Below the pieces are notes generated by a model, which did no database searches, was not told the origin of the DNA, and worked only from the letters and a program-made list of their open reading frames with translations. Made by a program: the position numbers and the translations under genes. This document shows, piece by piece, positions 1 to 8,211 of a stretch of DNA of 64,000 bases. This stretch comes from Winogradskyella sp. PC-19 (GTDB lineage: Bacteria; Bacteroidota; Bacteroidia; Flavobacteriales; Flavobacteriaceae). Location of the stretch: the NCBI RefSeq assembly GCF_002163855.1, contig NZ_CP019332.1, forward strand, positions 1,529,145-1,593,144, written 5' to 3'. Position 1 is the first letter of the stretch. The number at the start of each line of letters is the position of its first letter.

Positions 1-345
1 AAACTCAATAAAATCAGGAATTGAACCTTTAAAATCAATAACCAAATATCTTCCTGAAGTTATAGTTAACGTTTCCATATTTTCTGGAACTTCATCTAAA
101 CTATTAACTTCTACTCCAATCCACTTCTCAAACATCTCATTAGGATTGAAGTTTTTAAAGTTAAAGCGATTGTAATTTTGAAGTGATAGTGTAAATGTGT
201 TTTTCCTATTTATCACTTCATCTAACCTAGGCATAAATTGCTTTGCTAATTGCCGTGTAACTTGGCTAATATTTTGGAAGTTAGCTTTAGCTTTTAAACC
301 TACAACGAGAATCTCTTCGCTATCAACTACTCTGTACTTCATCAT
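1..345 (-). CDS. GyrI-like effector-binding domain protein (partial, 3' end outside window)
   Basis: The reverse strand is open from an ATG at 345 to the window edge (115 codons), starting MMKYRVVDSEEILVVGLKAK. The pattern 'VVGLKAKANF...Q..RQLAKQFMPRL' and later 'ETLTITSGRYLVIDFKG' fits the AraC effector-binding / GyrI-like small-molecule-binding domain. No helix-turn-helix is visible, so it may be a stand-alone ligand-binding protein. In-frame ATGs at 354 and 342 are alternative starts. Any of them overlaps the end of the upstream folK/dNK gene (stop at 323-325) by about 20-30 bases, so the two are probably co-transcribed. The family call rests on pattern recognition only, and the C-terminus is not visible. 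Confidence 0.6.
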   Translation of the reverse strand, partial: MMKYRVVDSEEILVVGLKAKANFQNISQVTRQLAKQFMPRLDEVINRKNTFTLSLQNYNRFNFKNFNPNEMFEKWIGVEVNSLDEVPENMETLTITSGRYLVIDFKGSIPDFIEF

Positions 346-1465
346 TAATTTCATTTAAAATCCATAGATAGTCTTCACGATTTTTTACAAAATCACGGTC
401 AGAAATATCAATGATTTTTACATTTAAATCTGTTTGAGATTTTAAGAACTCTAAGTAACCAGAATTTAATTTCTCTAGATATTCGTCCTTGATATCGCTT
501 TCGTATTTTCGACCACGTTTTTTGATATTGGCCTGAAGTCTTTGTGTATTTTGGTAAAGATAAACATACAAGTCTGGCTTAGCGATATCTTTATAAACTT
601 GATAAAAGAGCTTTCGGTACAAACGAAACTCGTCCTCAGGCAATGTCACTTTAGAAAAAATGAGTGACTTATTAACGTCATAATCACTAACCATAAAATC
701 CTTAAACAAATCGAGCTGAGATAAATCGTCACTAATTTGCTGGTAACGGTCAGCTAAAAAAGACATCTCCAAAGTAAAGGCGTAACGTTCTGGCTCTTTA
801 TAAAACTTTGGTAAAAATGCATTATCTGCAAAACGCTCTAATATTAGTTTTGCATTAAAATCTTCGGATATTTTGTTAGCCAAGCTGGTCTTACCTGCGC
901 CAATGTTACCTTCTATAGCTATATAATTATAATCCTTAAAAGTATAGGATTTACGAGGGTTTTTCAACCAAATATTTATAGGCTCTATAGCAGAATTATC
1001 TTCACATTCTTCCAATAAGATTTCTATAGTTTTTTTAAAAACTGGATGTATAAAATCTTTCAGAATATCTAATAACGGTTGTAAAACAAACGTTCGGTTC
1101 TGAATCTCCGGATGTGGAATTGTTAGATGCTTATCATTTATGACTTCATCTCCATAAAAAACAATATCTAAATCTATCTCTCTAGATTCGTATTCATCTG
1201 TTGTTTTTTGTGCACGACCAAGCTTTTTTTCAATACACTGAAGTTCTTTTAAAAGCTTCTTTGGAGTAAGGTGTGTTTCTACTTTTATACAAGCATTATA
1301 AAATTCATCTCCTTCGAAACCGATTGCTGGAGTTTTGTAAACCTTTGATAGCTTTTTTACTGCTCCAACGGTTTCGAAAATGGCATCAACGGCAGATTGC
1401 AAGTATTGCAATTTATTGCCCTTATTACTGCCAAGCGCTATGTAAACTAGTTTTGATAGTTTCAT
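323..1465 (-). CDS. folK: Bifunctional 2-amino-4-hydroxy-6-hydroxymethyldihydropteridine pyrophosphokinase / deoxynucleoside kinase
   Basis: A 380-residue fusion of two enzymes. Residues 1-150 are HPPK (FolK), which transfers pyrophosphate from ATP to the pterin in folate synthesis: 'YIALGSNKGN' (8-17), the metal-binding run REIDLDIVFYG (95-105) and IPHPEIQNRTFVLQPL (116-131). Residues 180-380 are a deoxynucleoside kinase of the deoxyadenosine/deoxycytidine type (nucleoside salvage): P-loop GNIGAGKTS (186-194), an ERF motif near 210, a 'VSDYDVNKSLIF' segment and a LID-like 'KKRGRKYE'. The joint (150-180) has no obvious domain. Both halves keep their key motifs, so both are probably active. 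This architecture is known in Flavobacteriia. The ATG at 1465 gives the standard FolK N-terminus. The gene is divergent from the queuosine transporter gene at 1537. Confidence 0.93.
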   Translation of the reverse strand: MKLSKLVYIALGSNKGNKLQYLQSAVDAIFETVGAVKKLSKVYKTPAIGFEGDEFYNACIKVETHLTPKKLLKELQCIEKKLGRAQKTTDEYESREIDLDIVFYGDEVINDKHLTIPHPEIQNRTFVLQPLLDILKDFIHPVFKKTIEILLEECEDNSAIEPINIWLKNPRKSYTFKDYNYIAIEGNIGAGKTSLANKISEDFNAKLILERFADNAFLPKFYKEPERYAFTLEMSFLADRYQQISDDLSQLDLFKDFMVSDYDVNKSLIFSKVTLPEDEFRLYRKLFYQVYKDIAKPDLYVYLYQNTQRLQANIKKRGRKYESDIKDEYLEKLNSGYLEFLKSQTDLNVKIIDISDRDFVKNREDYLWILNEINDEVQSS

Positions 1466-1502
1466 TGAATAGACAAATTAACTAAAAGAAATATTAATAG
1501 AT

Positions 1503-1510
1503 TATCTTTA
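1503..1510 (+). promoter_or_regulatory. Possible -7 box of the queuosine transporter gene
   Basis: TATCTTTA lies 26 bases before the ATG at 1537 and matches the Bacteroidota -7 consensus TAnnTTTG at all but the last base. No clear -33 element was seen. Confidence 0.35.
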
Positions 1511-1536
1511 CCTAAACTATTTATTAACCATTTTTA

Positions 1537-2241
1537 ATGCAGTTAAAAGACAAACTTCTAGCACAACGCATCTATCTCTTTTTGGGTGCACTGTTTATAA
1601 CATCCTTAGTCGTTTCTAATCTTATTTTTCAGAAATTCTTTCATTGGTATCCAGTAGATATCGAAATCTTTGACTCAAAATTATTTGAAATTTCTGTAGG
1701 TATTTTGCCTTACCCAATTACCTTTCTTATTACAGATTTAATAAGTGAAATTTATGGCAAAAAGCGGGCAAACGATATTGTAATTGCGGGTATTTTTGCA
1801 TCTTTCTTTTCTATGCTTATTATTTATGTTGCTAATGCTGTGCCAGCTACATCGTGGTCTCCGGTGCAAGATAATACGTTTACAATTGTATTTGGAAGTA
1901 CTGCCATTGCCGTTTTTGCGAGTATGATGGCCTACCTTTTAGCCCAATTTGTTGATATTCAGATTTATCATTTTTGGAAGAAGCTAACAAAAGGCAAACA
2001 TCTTTGGCTTCGAAATAACTGTTCAACATTTTTATCGCAATTTGTAGACACTGCTACGGTATTACTTCTATTGTGCAGTTTTGGTAAAATTGAATGGGAT
2101 AAATTTCTGGGTTTATTGGCTGCAGGATTTATTTTTAAAGTCTTAATAGCTGCTTTAGACACACCATTTTTATATTTAGGTGTATACATTTTCAGAAAGC
2201 GTTTTAAGCTCAAGGTAAATGATGAAATAAATTTAGTATAA
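1537..2241 (+). CDS. Queuosine precursor transporter (YhhQ/VUT family)
   Basis: A 234-residue polytopic membrane protein with about six hydrophobic segments. The pattern 'PYPITFLITDLISEIYGKKRAN' (about 58-79) is diagnostic of the YhhQ/DUF165 (vitamin uptake transporter-like) family. E. coli YhhQ imports the queuosine precursors preQ0/preQ1 for tRNA wobble modification. The conserved acidic and polar residues of that segment (D, E, Y, G, K) are intact, and the length is normal. It stands between a divergent folK/dNK gene and an asmA-like gene 108 bases downstream, so context adds little. The substrate is inferred from the family. Confidence 0.85.
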   Translation: MQLKDKLLAQRIYLFLGALFITSLVVSNLIFQKFFHWYPVDIEIFDSKLFEISVGILPYPITFLITDLISEIYGKKRANDIVIAGIFASFFSMLIIYVANAVPATSWSPVQDNTFTIVFGSTAIAVFASMMAYLLAQFVDIQIYHFWKKLTKGKHLWLRNNCSTFLSQFVDTATVLLLLCSFGKIEWDKFLGLLAAGFIFKVLIAALDTPFLYLGVYIFRKRFKLKVNDEINLV

Positions 2242-2349
2242 CCATAAATCCAAACCCTAAAGTCTTCTTAAACTTGCAACAGATATAAACTATTGGGTTA
2301 TTAATTTCGTATAGTTATTATAACAACTACGAAAACTACTTCAAAGAAG

Positions 2350-4983
2350 ATGAAAAAAATATTTAAAATAATAGGCATTTCGCTATTAATCATATTGATA
2401 ATTCTTATCAGTATTCCTTTTTTCTTAGAATCAAAAATTGATGCTATTGTACAAAATTATGCGGACGAAAACCTTAATGCCGAATTATCTTTTGACGATA
2501 TCAGTCTTAGCTTAATAAGTAGTTTTCCAAAAGCCGAAGTCAGTATTCAAAATTTAAAGATAAATACGCTTGCTCCTTTTGAAAATGAAACATTAGCCTC
2601 TGCAAAAGCTATTTCTTTCGAAATGCCAGTAACCGAAGTGCTTAAAGGTTCTGAAGAACCTCTGATTATAAATGAGATTATTGCGGACGAACTATTATTA
2701 AGTTTAAAAACAAACACATCTGGTAGTGTAAACTATGATATTGTAAAATCTAAAGACGAAAATCCTAAAACAACAGCATCGTCTTCTGAAGCCTTTAGTT
2801 TTGATATTCAGCATTACGAACTTAATAATGGTGCTTTTACTTACATCGACGAGATTGCAAATACAAATTTTTACGCCACAGAAATTAACCATAACGGCAA
2901 CGGAATTTTTTCTGGTGAGACATCTGAATTAGATACAAAAACTGAAGCTAGGATTAGTCTATCTATCGATAGCACCGAATATCTAAGTAATAATAGTATA
3001 AAACTAGATGCGTTAATAGATTTGGACCTAGAAGAAGACAAATACACTTTCAAAGAAAATAAAGGTTTCGCAAATGCTTTGCCATTGGAATTTGAAGGCT
3101 TCGTTCAATTAGTAGAAAATGGTCAAGAGATTGACATAAGCTTTAAAAACCCTGAAGCGTCATTTAAAGACTTCTTAGCTGTGATTCCAAAAAGCTATAC
3201 AAAAGACATTTCTAACGTTGAGACTACTGGAAACTTTACAGTAAATGGTAAAATAAAAGGGCTTGTTTCAGACGAGACCATTCCTAATTTAGACATTAAT
3301 CTCAATTCTAATAATGCATCATTTAAGTATCCTGAACTACCAAAAAGTGTCGAGAACATAATTATTGATGCTTCGGTAAAAAATAATACAGGAAACGTTG
3401 ATGATACTTTTGTTGATATTAATACTCTTAATTTTAAAATTGACCAAGACGTCTTTAAATCCGAAGCGCACATAAAAAACTTAACCAAAAACATATTGGT
3501 TAATGCCAACTTAGATGGCGTACTCAACTTAGCTAATATTACAAAAGCCTATCCCGTAGAATTAGAAAATCAATTAAGCGGTATTCTAAAAGGAAAACTC
3601 AATACGTCATTTGATATGAATGCTATTGAAACTAATGCCTATCAGCGCATAAAAAATAATGGAACGGTATCCGTTGAAAACTTCATCTTTTCTTCTGAAG
3701 ATATTGTAAACCCTATTCAGATTAACACAGCTGATATGAGTTTTAAACCTGGCACCGTAACCCTAAATAAGTTTGAAGCCTTAACAGGAAAAAGTGACTT
3801 GTATGCTACAGGAATCATCAACAACTTACTTGGTTTTTTGTTAAGTGATAAAAAACTTCAAGGTAATTTTAAAGTCACATCAAAAAACTTTGTGGTTTCG
3901 GATTTTATGGTTGAAGATGAGACTGCCACAACCTCATCGAATAAAACAACTACTGATAATGAATCTTTAAAAATTCCTGATTTTTTAGATTGTACCATTT
4001 TTGCTAATGCGCAAAACGTTGTTTATGATAATTTAAACCTCAAAAATGTTAGTGGAAAACTTCTTATAAGAAATCAAAACGCCAATCTAAGCGATATGAC
4101 CACAGATTTATTTGATGGTAAATTAGGCATATCAGGTAATGTATCGACTAAGGATAGCAAACCAAAGTTTGATATGGCATTAGGTATGCAACAATTTGAT
4201 ATTTCTAAATCTTTTAAAGATTTAGAAATGCTTAAGGCTCTTGCGCCTATCGCAAAAGTGCTTCAAGGAAAACTAAACTCTACAATCTCAGTTAGCGGGC
4301 TTTTAGACGAGAATTTTTCGCCAGATTTAAGCACTATAAATGGCGATGCTTTAGCAGAAATACTAACCACAAATATTATAGATTCAGAAAGCGAAATTCT
4401 AAAAGGCATAAGTTCTAAACTCAACTTTATTGATTTAAAAAAATTAGATTTAAAAGCTATAAAAACTAAACTGAGTTTTGAAAATGGACAAGTTTCAGTA
4501 AAACCTTTTACTATTAATTACGAAGACATACCAATTGAAATATCGGGAAGTCATAGTTTTTCGAACACAATGAATTATAGTGCTATTTTTAAAGTACCTG
4601 CAAAATATCTAGGTAACGATGTCAATAATTTAATGCAGAAAATTAATGATGATGAGGTTGATAAAATTTCAATTCCTGTAACTGCTAATATTGGCGGTAC
4701 ATTTACAAAGCCTAATATCACAACAGACTTAAAAAGTGGTGTTTCTAACCTAACAAAACAGCTAATCGAAATTCAGAAACAAAAATTAATTAATAAAGGT
4801 ACTGATAAACTTAGTGGAATTTTAGATGGTGTACTAGGAGGAAATAAAACAAAGTCTAAAGATTCGACTAAAGTGGATTCTTCAGCAACTAAAACTAAAG
4901 ATTCTTTAAAAGAAGGTGTGAAATCTATATTTGGTAATATTCTAAAAAAGAAGAAAAAACAGTCAGATTCGACCAAAATTTGA
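2350..4983 (+). CDS. AsmA-like outer membrane biogenesis protein
   Basis: An 877-residue protein with one N-terminal membrane anchor (about 5-27) followed by 'KIDAIVQNYADENLNAELSF', the usual start of AsmA-family proteins. These are long beta-rich proteins held at the inner membrane that reach into the periplasm and are implicated in outer-membrane lipid homeostasis. Most of the rest is repetitive beta-strand sequence with the family pattern of short N/D turns. The C-terminal part (about 640-790) has the conserved AsmA-C features ('LAPIAKVLQGKLNSTISVSG', 'PFTINYEDIPIEISGSHSF'). The tail is low-complexity and rich in K, S, D and T, ending in KKKKKQSDSTKI. The family is clear; the exact lipid role is inferred. 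Confidence 0.85.
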   Translation: MKKIFKIIGISLLIILIILISIPFFLESKIDAIVQNYADENLNAELSFDDISLSLISSFPKAEVSIQNLKINTLAPFENETLASAKAISFEMPVTEVLKGSEEPLIINEIIADELLLSLKTNTSGSVNYDIVKSKDENPKTTASSSEAFSFDIQHYELNNGAFTYIDEIANTNFYATEINHNGNGIFSGETSELDTKTEARISLSIDSTEYLSNNSIKLDALIDLDLEEDKYTFKENKGFANALPLEFEGFVQLVENGQEIDISFKNPEASFKDFLAVIPKSYTKDISNVETTGNFTVNGKIKGLVSDETIPNLDINLNSNNASFKYPELPKSVENIIIDASVKNNTGNVDDTFVDINTLNFKIDQDVFKSEAHIKNLTKNILVNANLDGVLNLANITKAYPVELENQLSGILKGKLNTSFDMNAIETNAYQRIKNNGTVSVENFIFSSEDIVNPIQINTADMSFKPGTVTLNKFEALTGKSDLYATGIINNLLGFLLSDKKLQGNFKVTSKNFVVSDFMVEDETATTSSNKTTTDNESLKIPDFLDCTIFANAQNVVYDNLNLKNVSGKLLIRNQNANLSDMTTDLFDGKLGISGNVSTKDSKPKFDMALGMQQFDISKSFKDLEMLKALAPIAKVLQGKLNSTISVSGLLDENFSPDLSTINGDALAEILTTNIIDSESEILKGISSKLNFIDLKKLDLKAIKTKLSFENGQVSVKPFTINYEDIPIEISGSHSFSNTMNYSAIFKVPAKYLGNDVNNLMQKINDDEVDKISIPVTANIGGTFTKPNITTDLKSGVSNLTKQLIEIQKQKLINKGTDKLSGILDGVLGGNKTKSKDSTKVDSSATKTKDSLKEGVKSIFGNILKKKKKQSDSTKI

Positions 4984-5087
4984 TATTTTTTGTTTGTTTT
5001 TAGTCATTTTCAGTTAAAAACCGTTCATTTTCTTGTTTTTCTCATTTATTGCGTTATGTTATAAGAATACAATTTTAAAAACGACAT

Positions 5088-5951
5088 ATGAGGCAATTAA
5101 AGATTACCAAGCAGGTTACAAACCGAGAAGATAAATCACTGGATAAATACCTTCAAGATATTAGTAAAATTCCATTGATTACAGCAGAAGAAGAAGTAGA
5201 ACTTGCACAACTTATAAAAAAGGGTAATCAACAAGCCTTAGATAAATTAACAAAAGCCAACTTAAGGTTTGTCGTATCTGTTGCAAAACAATACCAAAAT
5301 CAAGGACTAAAATTACCAGATTTAATAAATGAAGGTAATGCAGGTTTAGTAAAAGCAGCAAAACGATTTGACGAAACTAGAGGCTTTAAGTTTATCTCTT
5401 ACGCAGTATGGTGGATTCGTCAAGCCATATTACAAGCTTTAGCAGAACAATCTCGTATCGTAAGACTTCCTTTAAATAAAATAGGAACGATTAATAAAAT
5501 CCGAAAGGCTTATGCTTATCTAGAACAACAACACCAAAGACCACCTAATGCTCAGGAAATTGCTAGAGAATTGGATGTTAGTGTTCGCGAAGTAAAACAG
5601 TCAATGAAAAACTCTGGTCGTCATTTATCAATGGACGCGCCTATAGGTTCTGAAGAGGATTTTAGTCTATATGATGTTATGTCTCAAAAAGATTCCCCAA
5701 GACCTGACAAAAACTTAATGGCAGAATCATTAAATATTGAAATTGAACGTGCTCTAGAGACATTGCCTGAAAAAGAAAGTCAAGTCATAAAATTGAGTTA
5801 TGGTATTGGAGAAAAGCATCCAATGACGCTCGAAGAAATTGGACAAATCTTTGATTTGACACGTGAACGTATTAGACAAATACGTGAAAAAGGTATAAGA
5901 AGACTACGGAAATCAAGTAAAAATAGAATACTAATGACATATTTAGGGTAA
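5088..5951 (+). CDS. rpoD: RNA polymerase primary sigma factor RpoD/SigA
   Basis: A 287-residue sigma-70 that lacks region 1.1, as in the primary sigma factor of Bacteroidota. Region 1.2: [20 protein letters not shown] (20-39). Regions 2.1-2.4: [17 protein letters not shown], then [20 protein letters not shown] with the promoter-melting aromatic residues. Region 3 follows '[14 protein letters not shown]'. Region 4.2 helix-turn-helix: [20 protein letters not shown] near 245-265. It directs core polymerase to the TAnnTTTG promoters of this phylum, several of which are annotated in this window. rpsU follows in the same direction but has its own promoter-like box. The function is certain from the motifs. 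Confidence 0.97.
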   Translation: MRQLKITKQVTNREDKSLDKYLQDISKIPLITAEEEVELAQLIKKGNQQALDKLTKANLRFVVSVAKQYQNQGLKLPDLINEGNAGLVKAAKRFDETRGFKFISYAVWWIRQAILQALAEQSRIVRLPLNKIGTINKIRKAYAYLEQQHQRPPNAQEIARELDVSVREVKQSMKNSGRHLSMDAPIGSEEDFSLYDVMSQKDSPRPDKNLMAESLNIEIERALETLPEKESQVIKLSYGIGEKHPMTLEEIGQIFDLTRERIRQIREKGIRRLRKSSKNRILMTYLG

Positions 5952-6009
5952 TCTATTCTTACTGAGAGAAAAAAAATAAAAATTTTAGCGCATAATTAAT
6001 AAGTTGTAT

Positions 6010-6017
6010 TATCTTTG
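6010..6017 (+). promoter_or_regulatory. Predicted -7 box of rpsU
   Basis: TATCTTTG matches the Bacteroidota consensus TAnnTTTG exactly, 39 bases before the rpsU ATG. A T-rich -33 candidate (TTTT at 5983-5986) lies 23 bases upstream. Transcription would start near 6022. Confidence 0.65.
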
Positions 6018-6056
6018 CACACTCTTTAGTAAAATAGACAATACAATATTACAGAT

Positions 6057-6251
6057 ATGATTAAGATAGAAATCAAAGAAGGCGAAAACATAGAAAGAGC
6101 TCTTAAAAGATATAAGCGTAAGCACAGAAATGTACAAATTATGCAAAACTTAAGAGAGTCTCGTTATTTCACAAAACCTTCTGTAAAGAGAAGAAGAGAA
6201 ATTCAGAAAGCTTCTTACATCCAAGGTTTAAGAGATGCTGAAAACATATAA
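6057..6251 (+). CDS. rpsU: 30S ribosomal protein S21
   Basis: 64 residues. The sequence opens 'MIKIEIKEGENIERALKRYKR' and continues with the basic 'KPSVKRRREIQKASYIQGLRD', both characteristic of bacterial S21, a small-subunit protein near the anti-Shine-Dalgarno end of 16S rRNA. It has full length for Bacteroidota S21. It lies 105 bases after rpoD, with its own promoter box in between and a strong terminator directly after it, so it is probably a single-gene transcript. In many bacteria rpsU and rpoD are neighbours, as here. Confidence 0.97.
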   Translation: MIKIEIKEGENIERALKRYKRKHRNVQIMQNLRESRYFTKPSVKRRREIQKASYIQGLRDAENI

Positions 6252-6279
6252 GTTTGTTTTATAAAATCATAAAACAGCA

Positions 6280-6306
6280 AAAGCGACCATATGGTCGCTT
6301 TTTTTG
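6280..6306 (+). terminator. Rho-independent terminator of rpsU
   Basis: AAAGCGACCAT (6280-6290) is followed directly by its exact complement ATGGTCGCTTT (6291-6301) and then more T residues to 6305. It lies 28 bases after the rpsU stop. The opposing small membrane-protein gene ends at 6333, so it may act in both directions. Confidence 0.9.
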
Positions 6307-6332
6307 TGCCCAAAAGTCTAAAAACAATTGGC

Positions 6333-6587
6333 TCACAACCTGAAGTTTTCATTTTCGGCTTTAACTTCTATAGGTTCTATTGGGTGGTCTTCATAAAAGT
6401 GCTCAAAAGTTTTATCAGTTGTATAGTCATCAGTCAGTACTTTATAAACCATAACTACAATTAAAACCTGACCTATAACCGTAAGGTAAAACACCCAATT
6501 GAATGGAAAATCCATAGCACACATTACCGTTATTGTTATCAATAACAATGTTGTCAATGCAACATAAAACATTGGATAAATCTTCAT
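6333..6587 (-). CDS. Small two-helix membrane protein of unknown function
   Basis: 84 residues. Two hydrophobic helices (about 5-27 and 31-50) are joined by the short loop MDFPFN, followed by an acidic soluble tail (DDYTTDKTFEHFYEDHPIEP...). I do not recognise a named family. Similar short proteins occur in flavobacterial genomes, but nothing in the sequence gives a function. It is convergent with rpsU and divergent from the LysE gene. The reading frame is supported by its membrane-protein composition, a plausible ATG start and the absence of any other gene in the interval. Confidence 0.7.
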   Translation of the reverse strand: MKIYPMFYVALTTLLLITITVMCAMDFPFNWVFYLTVIGQVLIVVMVYKVLTDDYTTDKTFEHFYEDHPIEPIEVKAENENFRL

Positions 6588-6691
6588 AATACAATTTTTC
6601 TAAGATAATTTATAAAAGATTAAACATAAAATGATTTAACGCATTTGTAACAAATCTGTAAGGTGTACCAAACAATTACTACAAATATGCC

Positions 6692-7321
6692 ATGATACTT
6701 TTATATCTATTAATAGGGCTAGTAACTTCAATAATTGGAGCATTGCCTCTAGGCGCTTCTAATATTGTAGTTATAAATACAACAATTAAGCAAAACTTAA
6801 AACAAGCTATGAAAATAGCATTTGCAGCTGGAGTAGCAGAAGTCATACTTTCATATTATGCTTTAAACTATAACATGTTAGTCAAGGATTTTTTCTTCAG
6901 TAATCAATGGCTTCAAGTTTTAATAGCAATCTTATTATTAGGTTTCGGTGGTTTGCTTTTCTTCAAAAAAACTGACTCAAAAAAAACAGTTAAAAGCAAT
7001 AACTCATTTTTAAAGTCTAAATACAGTAAAGGATTTTTATTGGGATTACTAAATCCACCTGTTTTAGTCTACTGGCTATTGGTATACGGTATAATAAATA
7101 GTAATGTAGCTATGCTTTCGGTAAAATCTTCAGTACTAGTGTTGCTATTATTCTTTTCAGGTGTATATATAGGGAAAGTTGTAACACTCTATATATATGG
7201 TAGGTTTAGCATTTATATACAACAAAAATTTAGAAATATAAATTTTGTAATTAATAGAATCACAGGTTCTCTATTATTTTCAGTTGGTATATTACAGTTT
7301 GTGAAGTTATATTTTATTTAA
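6692..7321 (+). CDS. LysE-family transporter
   Basis: 209 residues with about six membrane segments. The N-terminal 'IGLVTSIIGALPLGASNIVVINTTIKQN' resembles the LysE/RhtB amino-acid exporter signature (G-x3-G-x2-P-G-P), with P-L-G in place of P-G-P. 'GFLLGLLNPPVLVYWLLV' (about 115-132) matches the conserved 'NP...YW' segment of the second half. The family exports amino acids or small metabolites across the inner membrane; the substrate cannot be told. Its TAA (7319-7321) interlocks with the stop of the convergent DUF2797 gene (7318-7320), so the two genes overlap by 4 bases. Confidence 0.82.
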   Translation: MILLYLLIGLVTSIIGALPLGASNIVVINTTIKQNLKQAMKIAFAAGVAEVILSYYALNYNMLVKDFFFSNQWLQVLIAILLLGFGGLLFFKKTDSKKTVKSNNSFLKSKYSKGFLLGLLNPPVLVYWLLVYGIINSNVAMLSVKSSVLVLLLFFSGVYIGKVVTLYIYGRFSIYIQQKFRNINFVINRITGSLLFSVGILQFVKLYFI

Positions 7322-8109
7322 ATTCCAATCTCTACAACCAAACCTTCATTAGCTCTTACATTAAAAACAGTATTGTCCTCAAAAATAAAATACTGTCCTT
7401 TTACACCTACTAATTTTCCAGAATATTTACCTTCTTTTTTGATATTTAAGCTTTTGGGTTTTTCAGGATATTGAAGTACTGGAAAATTAAGATGTGTTTC
7501 TTCATTATGTGTAATGAAATATTCTTTTGCTTCATCAGGAATGTGTGTCTTTAATTTGTCGCGCCAATCTTTTAGGTTTTCGTCCTCGTTATCATTCTTA
7601 AGCATCTTACGCCAATTGGTTTTATCTGCAACGAAATCTTTAAGAGCAACTTCTGTAATACCAGCTAAATATCGGTTTGGTACTTCTACTATTTCAATAG
7701 CCTCATGTGCGCCTTGATCTATCCAACGTGTTGGTACCTGTGCTTTACGAGTTACGCCAACTTTAACGTTACTTGAGTTTGCCAAGTACACAATATGCGG
7801 CTGTAATTGTACCTTTTTTTCATACTCCAAATCTCGGTCTTCTTTTCCTAAATGCGCTGTACTTAATTCTGGTCTCATAATCCAATCTCCGGCGTTTGGT
7901 GTATCAAAAAAGCAGCTTTTACAGAAACCTTGACGGTAAATTTCCTTACTTAACTTACAATTAAGACATTCCTCGCCAACAAAAGTCATATTTACATTTT
8001 TACCAAGTAACTGATTAACATGAATAAAATCATTATTAAAAACCAAATAATACTGAATTGGATCTTGAAACTCAGTTTGCATTTTTGTAAGTACACCTTT
8101 GTAAACCAT
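7318..8109 (-). CDS. DUF2797 protein with a zinc-ribbon-like motif and a GIY-YIG-like core
   Basis: A 263-residue protein of the DUF2797 family, with no established function. Residues 48-66 hold CLNC...CKSC (Cys 48, 51, 63, 66), a probable zinc site. Residues 106-155 read HIVYLANSSNVKVGVTRKAQ, then RWIDQGA, then a conserved E at 153 (ITEVALKDF). This order of YL, VGVT, R and E resembles the GIY-YIG nuclease core (strand with Y, 'YIG'-like turn, Arg, Glu). The C-terminal 60 residues form a beta-rich tail. Start at the ATG at 8109. The nuclease likeness is my inference from motif spacing; the DUF2797 assignment is firmer. Confidence 0.8.
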   Translation of the reverse strand: MVYKGVLTKMQTEFQDPIQYYLVFNNDFIHVNQLLGKNVNMTFVGEECLNCKLSKEIYRQGFCKSCFFDTPNAGDWIMRPELSTAHLGKEDRDLEYEKKVQLQPHIVYLANSSNVKVGVTRKAQVPTRWIDQGAHEAIEIVEVPNRYLAGITEVALKDFVADKTNWRKMLKNDNEDENLKDWRDKLKTHIPDEAKEYFITHNEETHLNFPVLQYPEKPKSLNIKKEGKYSGKLVGVKGQYFIFEDNTVFNVRANEGLVVEIGI

Positions 8110-8211
8110 AATAAAAATTTACTATTTTTAAAATCTAAACTTTATATTGAAAAGTTAAGGACAACCAACTAAATAATCAAGTTGCGCCTAGCGCATAAAG
8201 ATAACCAATCC

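Noticed and set aside
1273-1485. Plus-strand open frame of 70 codons inside folK
   Set aside because: It lies fully opposite a strongly supported coding region, has no recognisable domain and shows the composition of an antisense frame.
8182-8211. TTG start ten codons before the GH3 ATG
   Set aside because: The family N-terminus matches the ATG at 8212; the extra residues are not family-like.
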